Translations under genes and position numbers: made by a program | Source of the DNA: Croceimicrobium sp965658275 | GTDB taxonomy: Bacteria > Bacteroidota > Bacteroidia > Flavobacteriales > Schleiferiaceae | DNA length: 10,366 bases | Direction: 5' to 3' | NCBI GenBank assembly: GCA_965658275.1 | Contig: CBFHRN010000061.1 | Span: 1-10,366, forward strand | Notes under the pieces: generated by a model | Seen by the model: only the letters and a program-made list of their open reading frames with translations | Databases searched by the model: none | Told to the model about the DNA's origin: nothing | In this document: in pieces, positions 6,493 to 10,366 of the stretch | Numbering within the stretch: position 1 is the stretch's first letter | Layout of the letters: each line of letters starts with the position of its first letter

Positions 6493-6972
6493 ATGCCATC
6501 GATTTGGACCTTAATTGTATTGACTTTTCTTATGCCGAAGCACGATTTTCACGTCAGCATCGCGCAAGTCGACTATAAAGACCAAAGTTTACAGATGACG
6601 CTACGAGTGTTTACGGAGGATCTAGAAAATCGATTGGAGGAACAATCGGGTCTCGATTTAAACTTGGGGTCCGAAAACGAGCATGCTCAGGCACCGCAGC
6701 TCATTGAAAACTATTTGAAGCAAACTGTGGGCTTTAACGTCAATGGACAAGCCTTGGAAATGGCCTATATTGGCCTTGAAGTAGAATTTGAGCTAAGTTA
6801 TTTATATCTTGAATTCCCCTGTAGTAAAGCTCCTAAGAAGGTGGAGGTTAAGAATCGAATATTTTTTGATAGTTTTGATGACCAGAGTAACATTGTTAAT
6901 GTTCAAGTGGGGGAAGAATTGCGTTCCGCATTTCTGAGTCCAGGGAAAGGGGATTACATATTAGAATTTTAA
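6493..6972 (+). CDS. DUF6702 family protein, likely periplasmic partner of HupE
   Basis: Small protein of 159 aa that I assign to DUF6702 from its opening after the hydrophobic segment (HDFHVSIAQVDYKDQSLQMTL, then RVFTEDLE), the pattern of this Bacteroidota family, which is repeatedly found before a HupE/UreJ-like gene. Function is unknown. The N-terminus (MPSIWTLIVLTFLM) is hydrophobic and looks like an export signal, but it has no Lys or Arg before the hydrophobic core and no clear Ala-x-Ala site. The start cannot be moved upstream, since an in-frame TAG lies three codons before. After the hydrophobic stretch come H17 and H20, possible metal ligands if the mature chain starts near there. 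The rest is predicted beta-rich and acidic. A single base separates its stop from the next ATG, so the two are surely co-transcribed. Confidence 0.8.
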   Translation: MPSIWTLIVLTFLMPKHDFHVSIAQVDYKDQSLQMTLRVFTEDLENRLEEQSGLDLNLGSENEHAQAPQLIENYLKQTVGFNVNGQALEMAYIGLEVEFELSYLYLEFPCSKAPKKVEVKNRIFFDSFDDQSNIVNVQVGEELRSAFLSPGKGDYILEF

Positions 6973-6973
6973 G

Positions 6974-7549
6974 ATGTCGGCATTTAGCAATTATCTACGA
7001 TTGGGTTATGAGCATATTCTAAGCTTAGACGCCTTGGATCATATCCTATTTATAGTTGCCTTAATGGCGATTTATCAAACCAAGCACTGGTTAAAAGTGG
7101 TTATTGCGGTAAGCTGTTTTACACTGGGGCATTCCCTCACCCTCAGTTTGGGTGCGGCGGAAGTGGTCAAAGTAGATAAAGGCTTGATCGAGTTTCTTAT
7201 TCCACTCACCATTGTGCTAACCGCGCTTTACAATCTTACGAAAGCGGGGCAAAATGTAAATTCCAATTCCAAATATTGGATTGCTGGAATCTTTGGACTC
7301 ATCCATGGATTGGGTTTCTCCAACTACTACGGCATGCTGGTAATGGGCGAGGGGAATTATTGGCAAGCTTTATTACCCTTTAATTTAGGGGTTGAACTCG
7401 CTCAATTGTTGGTGGTGCTGGTGGTATTATTCATTGTAGGAGTTTACACCCTCATTTTTAATCGAAAAATTCGCGAGTGGAATCTTTTCGTTTCAGGGGC
7501 GGCCTTTGGCTTAGCTTTCATTATGTGCTTGGATACCTGGCCCTTCTAA
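6974..7549 (+). CDS. HupE/UreJ family membrane protein
   Basis: Inner-membrane protein of 191 aa with about six hydrophobic helices. HupE/UreJ proteins are nickel or cobalt permeases, classically next to hydrogenase or urease genes; neither is present here, so the metal is inferred only. Conserved polar residues within membrane segments are the expected ones: H14 and DALDHILFIVAL (D22, H23) in the first helix, CFTLGHSLTLSLGA (H53) in the second, and FGLIHGLGFS (H111) in the fourth. The N-terminus MSAFSNYLRLGYEHILSLD has no cleaved signal. It follows DUF6702 by 1 nt; the pairing suggests the DUF6702 protein captures or hands over the metal on the outside. Its TAA abuts the stop of the convergent DUF1015 gene. 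Confidence 0.9.
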   Translation: MSAFSNYLRLGYEHILSLDALDHILFIVALMAIYQTKHWLKVVIAVSCFTLGHSLTLSLGAAEVVKVDKGLIEFLIPLTIVLTALYNLTKAGQNVNSNSKYWIAGIFGLIHGLGFSNYYGMLVMGEGNYWQALLPFNLGVELAQLLVVLVVLFIVGVYTLIFNRKIREWNLFVSGAAFGLAFIMCLDTWPF

Positions 7550-7553
7550 TTAG
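7544..7553. other. Second zero-spacing convergent stop junction, TTCTAATTAG
   Basis: TAA of the HupE gene (7547-7549) directly abuts TAA of the DUF1015 gene (7550-7552, minus strand). The ten bases are identical to those at 4807-4816. No hairpin or T-run terminator is visible on either side. Confidence 0.6.
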
Positions 7554-8881
7554 TCCTCCAAAATCTTGTAAATCACTAATCCGCTGCGCAACTTCGGTTC
7601 AATGTAAGTGCTTTTGGGGGGCATAATCTTACCTTCGTCGCTAACCGCTTTTATTTGCTCAATGCTCACCGGATGCAGGCTAAAAGCAAGGTCGTATTTA
7701 CCTCGATTTACTTTTTCTTCCAATTCTTCCAAGCCATGGGTGCCAGGAACAAAGCTTACTCGGTTATCAGACTTTAAATCCTTAATATGGAAGATCGGAT
7801 CGAGGATATTGCGGCTTAAAATTTCGGCATCGAGGTGACCCACGGAATCACTGGGGTTGAAGCTGCCCATTTTCGGACTCAGCTTAAACCATTCTCCCTC
7901 CATGTACATCCCCATTTCGTGTAGCTTTTGCGGGTGAAAGGTTTCTTGATGCTTCGGTTCGATTTGGAAGCTTTGATGTAGTTCTTCCAGGATTTGCTCT
8001 TTCGACTTCCCGCTGTCGTTTTTCACCAAGCGGTTGTAGTCGTAAATTTTCATTTGCTCCTCACCAATTAAAAAGGCCATGAAGTACTGGTGTAAATCCC
8101 CTTCGCGGCCTTGGCTGGCGGCGCGGTCTGCTAATAATGCAGAACTAGCACTGCGGTGGTGCCCATCGGCAATATAGAGGGCCTCTTGTTTTGTAAAAGC
8201 AGCTTCGATAAGCGCGATATGTTCATCATCGTGGATGGGCCACATCTGGTGAAAAACCTTATCCGTGCTGGTAAACTCGTATTCCGCTCGGGTTTCGATG
8301 TAATGAGCGTAGAGCTTATTCAATTCAAAGTCGTCGTGGTAAATCAGTAGNNNNNNNNNNNNNNNNNNNNNNNNNNNNNNNNNNNNNNNNNNNNNNNNNN
8401 NNNNNNNNNNNNNNNNNNNNNNNNNNNNNNNNNNNNNNNNNNNNNNNNNCACCGGTTCGGCATTAAAGCCGGTGTGCTCCAAATAATTGGTAAACATCTC
8501 CTCGCGAGCGCTAAGGGTGTTTTCATGTTTTTTGATGCGTCCTTCGCGATAATCTTCCACACTCACGGCGGCGATGATCCCAATGTATTCATTGCCATCC
8601 TTCAGTTGCGAGTACAGGTAAAAAGCCGCCTTTTCATCTTGATGAAAGATTTCATCGGCGCACCATTGCTCAAAAGTCTTCTTCACCAAATCGTACTTGG
8701 CATTGCCATAAGGGAGTTCGCGTCCTTCCTTCGGGTCAATGACGTGCATAAAGGTGTAAGGGTTGTTTTTCAACTTATCATCCATCTCCGCTTCCGTATA
8801 GCTCATATAAGAGCGCGTAGCCACTAAATAGGCTTTGTCGCGAGGTGGGCGAATGGCTTTAAAAGGACGAATCTTGATCAT
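7550..8881 (-). CDS. DUF1015 family protein, interrupted by an assembly gap
   Basis: Conserved cytoplasmic protein of unsettled function; in many bacteria DUF1015 genes lie near serine-biosynthesis genes, which are not in this window. The frame spans 443 codons including 33 unknown residues (145-177) in the run of N; both flanks are in the same frame, and the total fits the usual 400-450 aa. Seen: the family opening IKIRPFKAIRPPRDKA, NNPYTFMHVIDP, then after the gap ALYIADGHHRSASSALLADRA with the invariant-looking DGHHR at 239-243, and near the C-terminus FSLHPVSIEQIKAVSDEGKIMPPKSTYIEPKLRSGL. The DGHHRxxA block resembles the phosphate-binding motif of ParB/sulfiredoxin-fold enzymes; this is my inference. 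No signal peptide or membrane segment. It converges with the HupE gene at zero distance and diverges from the O-methyltransferase across 47 bp. Confidence 0.88.
   Translation of the reverse strand: MIKIRPFKAIRPPRDKAYLVATRSYMSYTEAEMDDKLKNNPYTFMHVIDPKEGRELPYGNAKYDLVKKTFEQWCADEIFHQDEKAAFYLYSQLKDGNEYIGIIAAVSVEDYREGRIKKHENTLSAREEMFTNYLEHTGFNAEPVXXXXXXXXXXXXXXXXXXXXXXXXXXXXXXXXXLLIYHDDFELNKLYAHYIETRAEYEFTSTDKVFHQMWPIHDDEHIALIEAAFTKQEALYIADGHHRSASSALLADRAASQGREGDLHQYFMAFLIGEEQMKIYDYNRLVKNDSGKSKEQILEELHQSFQIEPKHQETFHPQKLHEMGMYMEGEWFKLSPKMGSFNPSDSVGHLDAEILSRNILDPIFHIKDLKSDNRVSFVPGTHGLEELEEKVNRGKYDLAFSLHPVSIEQIKAVSDEGKIMPPKSTYIEPKLRSGLVIYKILED
8351..8449. other. Assembly gap of 99 N inside the DUF1015 gene
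   Basis: The bases are unknown. Ninety-nine is a multiple of three, and the coding frame is open and in phase on both sides, so the gap length appears about right or the true difference is also a multiple of three. The right edge (8450-8455, CACCGG) pairs with CCGGTG at 8469-8474. Confidence 0.98.
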
Positions 8882-8885
8882 GGGG

Positions 8886-8893
8886 CTAAATTA
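8886..8893 (-). promoter_or_regulatory. Candidate -7 box of the DUF1015 gene
   Basis: Minus-strand TAATTTAG matches TAnnTTTG at five of six fixed positions and is separated from the ATG at 8881 by only CCCC. No TTTG is found at the expected -33 distance, so support is weak on its own. Confidence 0.25.
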
Positions 8894-8915
8894 AACATTC
8901 ACCCTGCTTATTCGC

Positions 8916-8923
8916 TACTTTTG
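8916..8923 (+). promoter_or_regulatory. Probable -7 promoter element of the O-methyltransferase gene
   Basis: TACTTTTG is a full match to TAnnTTTG. It ends 5 nt before the ATG at 8929 (CTTTT between), which predicts a transcript beginning at or beside the start codon. About 20 nt upstream there is only TTAAAC as a weak -33 candidate. Confidence 0.5.
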
Positions 8924-8928
8924 CTTTT

Positions 8929-9570
8929 ATGCATTTTTTAAGTCCCGAACTCGAAGATTACCTGGCCCAGCATCACGATGCGGAGCCCGAATTACTAGCG
9001 CAGCTGAATCGCGAAACTCATCTCAAGGTCTTGCAGCCCCGTATGTTGAGTGGCCCTTTGCAGGGTCGCTATTTGGCCCTACTTTCCAAAATGATCTGTC
9101 CGCAATACATCTTGGAAATTGGGACTTATACGGGTTATTCGGCCCTTTGTTTGGCCGAGGGACTAGCTGCTGAGGGTGAATTGCATACCCTTGAGATTAA
9201 TGATGAGTTAGAGACTTTCAGCCGAAGCTTTTTTGATCGCTCCCCCTATGGTCAGCAGATACATTTGCACATTGGGGATGCCTTAGAAACGCTAGATCAA
9301 TTGCACAAACCTTGGGATTTGGTTTTTATTGATGCGGATAAACCGCGCTACTTGCAGTATTATCAAAAGCTCATCGACCACTTGCCTAAGGGAGCGGTAC
9401 TGCTGGCCGATAACGTACTGTGGAGCGGGAAGGTTCTGGAAAAATTGGACCCGAATGATGAAAGCACCAAGGCCCTACTCGAATTCAATACCTTCGTGCA
9501 AGAAGATGAGCGGGTAGAGAATTTACTTTTGCCTTTGAGAGACGGATTAATGTGTATTCGAAAGAAATGA
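8929..9570 (+). CDS. Class I SAM-dependent O-methyltransferase (catechol/caffeoyl-CoA type)
   Basis: Cytoplasmic enzyme that transfers a methyl group from S-adenosylmethionine to a hydroxyl of a small aromatic or similar acceptor in a divalent-metal-dependent way; the acceptor is unknown. Length 213 aa is normal for the bacterial family. Seen: SAM-binding motif I ILEIGTYTGYSALCLAEGL (62-80), acidic E89 after the second strand for the ribose, GDALETL (116-122), FIDADKPRYLQYY with metal ligand D135, and LLADNVLWSGKV with D161 and N162, matching the metal triad of catechol O-methyltransferase. The ATG is directly preceded by a promoter-like box, and the next upstream gene is divergent. Its TGA overlaps the ATG of the BNR-repeat gene (ATGA, 9567-9570), so the pair is translationally coupled. 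Confidence 0.94.
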   Translation: MHFLSPELEDYLAQHHDAEPELLAQLNRETHLKVLQPRMLSGPLQGRYLALLSKMICPQYILEIGTYTGYSALCLAEGLAAEGELHTLEINDELETFSRSFFDRSPYGQQIHLHIGDALETLDQLHKPWDLVFIDADKPRYLQYYQKLIDHLPKGAVLLADNVLWSGKVLEKLDPNDESTKALLEFNTFVQEDERVENLLLPLRDGLMCIRKK

Positions 9571-10366
9571 AACAGATAGTAAGCCTTCTTATCCTTGTAT
9601 TTCTAAGCGGCTTTAGCCTGAAGGGGCAAAATGTGAAAATAGGCGAGGGGAGTCTACTTCGAGGAAGAGGCCTATGCGAGCCTAGTATTAGTATAAACCC
9701 GGCTAATCCTGCCAATATGGTGGCTGGAGCGGTGCTTGATCAAGTTTTTTATTCGCTGGATTCAGGTAAAACCTGGACGGGAGATACCCTAGTTTCATCC
9801 TTCGGAGTATGGGGCGATCCAGTGGTAGTAAGTGATACCGCCGGAGCCCATTATTTTCTGCACCTCTCCGATCCCAATGGGGATAATTGGTCGGGCGATC
9901 AGATCTTAGACCGTATTGTGATTCAGAAATCGGTGGACGGGGGCAAGTCATGGAATAATGGATCTTATACCGGCATGTTTCATCCCAAAGATCAGGATAA
10001 ACATTGGGCGGTGGTCGATCCCAAAACCAATGCGATTTATATAACCTGGACCCAATTTGACAAGTACGGTACCAGCGATAAGAACTATGAAAGCAATATC
10101 CTTTTTTCCAAATCGCTTGATGGCGGTGAAACCTGGTCGGAAGCGATTCGGATCAATCAGATACCTGGCAATTGTGTAGATGGTGATAGTACCACCGAAG
10201 GTGCCGTTCCAGCCGTTGGTCCGGATGGGACGATTTACGTAACCTGGGCCAATCAAGAGAAGCTCTTTTTTGATAAATCCACCGATGGCGGTGAAACTTG
10301 GTTAGAAGAAGATAAAGTAATTGCTGAGCAACCGGGAGGCTGGGATATTGATGTAGAAGGAATTCA
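9567..10366 (+). CDS. Secreted Asp-box (BNR) repeat protein, sialidase-like beta-propeller, 3' end beyond the window
   Basis: The first 266 residues are visible and the frame is still open at the right edge. It starts with a signal peptide (MKQIVSLLILVFLSGFSLKG, cleavage near Q21). Four Asp boxes (S-x-D-x-G-x-T/S-W) follow: SLDSGKTW 63-70, SVDGGKSW 122-129, SLDGGETW 183-190 and STDGGETW 238-245, at a spacing of 55-61 residues as expected of beta-propeller blades. Blade-like repeats IYITWTQ (157-163) and IYVTWAN (223-229) precede boxes 3 and 4. The opening CEPSISINPANPANMVAGA (37-55) is common in sialidase-like BNR proteins; the Phe/Tyr-Arg-x-Pro motif of true sialidases is not seen, so glycosidase activity is doubtful. 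In this phylum such proteins often end in a type IX secretion sorting domain, which cannot be checked here. The start overlaps the methyltransferase stop by 4 nt. Confidence 0.88.
   Translation, partial: MKQIVSLLILVFLSGFSLKGQNVKIGEGSLLRGRGLCEPSISINPANPANMVAGAVLDQVFYSLDSGKTWTGDTLVSSFGVWGDPVVVSDTAGAHYFLHLSDPNGDNWSGDQILDRIVIQKSVDGGKSWNNGSYTGMFHPKDQDKHWAVVDPKTNAIYITWTQFDKYGTSDKNYESNILFSKSLDGGETWSEAIRINQIPGNCVDGDSTTEGAVPAVGPDGTIYVTWANQEKLFFDKSTDGGETWLEEDKVIAEQPGGWDIDVEGI
10119..10301 (+). repeat. Coding repeat unit between Asp boxes 3 and 4
   Basis: The 18 bases encoding DGGETW at 10119-10136 recur at 10284-10301 with a single C-to-T change, 165 bp (55 codons) apart. Boxes 1 and 2 encode the same motif with more divergent bases. 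This suggests propeller blades that are related by duplication, with the last two the most alike. Confidence 0.6.

Noticed and set aside
8474..8827. Open plus-strand frame of 117 codons
   Set aside because: Antisense to the conserved N-terminal part of DUF1015, with no promoter or family resemblance.
9485..10256. Chain of minus-strand open frames at the right end
   Set aside because: They are antisense to the O-methyltransferase and Asp-box gene, whose plus-strand frame is continuous with signal peptide and four repeats.
1..10366. CRISPR, insertion sequence, tRNA, rRNA, prophage, toxin-antitoxin or known defence genes
   Set aside because: Nothing of the kind was seen on either strand; all substantial coding space is explained by the listed genes.

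Overview
The window looks like ordinary chromosome of a Bacteroidota bacterium, most likely a marine member of the Flavobacteriales. This rests on gene content (a stand-alone pheT, a UpxY/NusG-like protein, a DUF6702-HupE pair, DUF1015, a Gln-starting mature beta-barrel), on start codons without Shine-Dalgarno sequences, and on several upstream boxes matching the Bacteroidota -7 consensus TAnnTTTG. Base composition and codon use look even throughout. I see no tRNA, rRNA, CRISPR array, insertion sequence or prophage gene. A run of 99 N lies inside one gene. No stretch longer than 300 bases lacks a gene.

Layout. Positions 1-4107 (minus strand, transcribed right to left) hold a NusG-like antiterminator, a secreted thioredoxin-fold protein overlapping it by 4 nt, pheT (phenylalanyl-tRNA synthetase beta) with its own probable promoter, and a histone-deacetylase-family amidohydrolase cut by the left edge. 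On the plus strand, 4174-4812 is a LysE-type amino-acid exporter, best started at a GTG. It meets a minus-strand outer-membrane barrel gene (4813-5472) stop-to-stop. Upstream of the barrel is a pirin (5559-6440). Diverging from pirin is a two-gene unit, DUF6702 protein plus HupE/UreJ-like membrane protein (6493-7549), which again meets a minus-strand DUF1015 gene (7550-8881) stop-to-stop. Diverging from DUF1015, an O-methyltransferase (8929-9570) overlaps the start of a secreted Asp-box (BNR) repeat protein that runs off the right edge.

The genes do not form one pathway. The region is a set of compact one- to four-gene units with 47-66 bp divergent promoter regions and zero-base convergent junctions. 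The parts that look functionally coupled are NusG-like/thioredoxin (overlap), DUF6702/HupE (1-nt gap, likely a periplasmic partner plus a metal permease) and O-methyltransferase/BNR protein (overlap). I did not find a clearly new multi-gene defence, mobile or biosynthetic system. The best leads are the DUF6702-HupE module, the orphan NusG-like gene, the DGHHR motif of DUF1015, and promoter boxes placed so close to start codons that leaderless mRNAs are likely.
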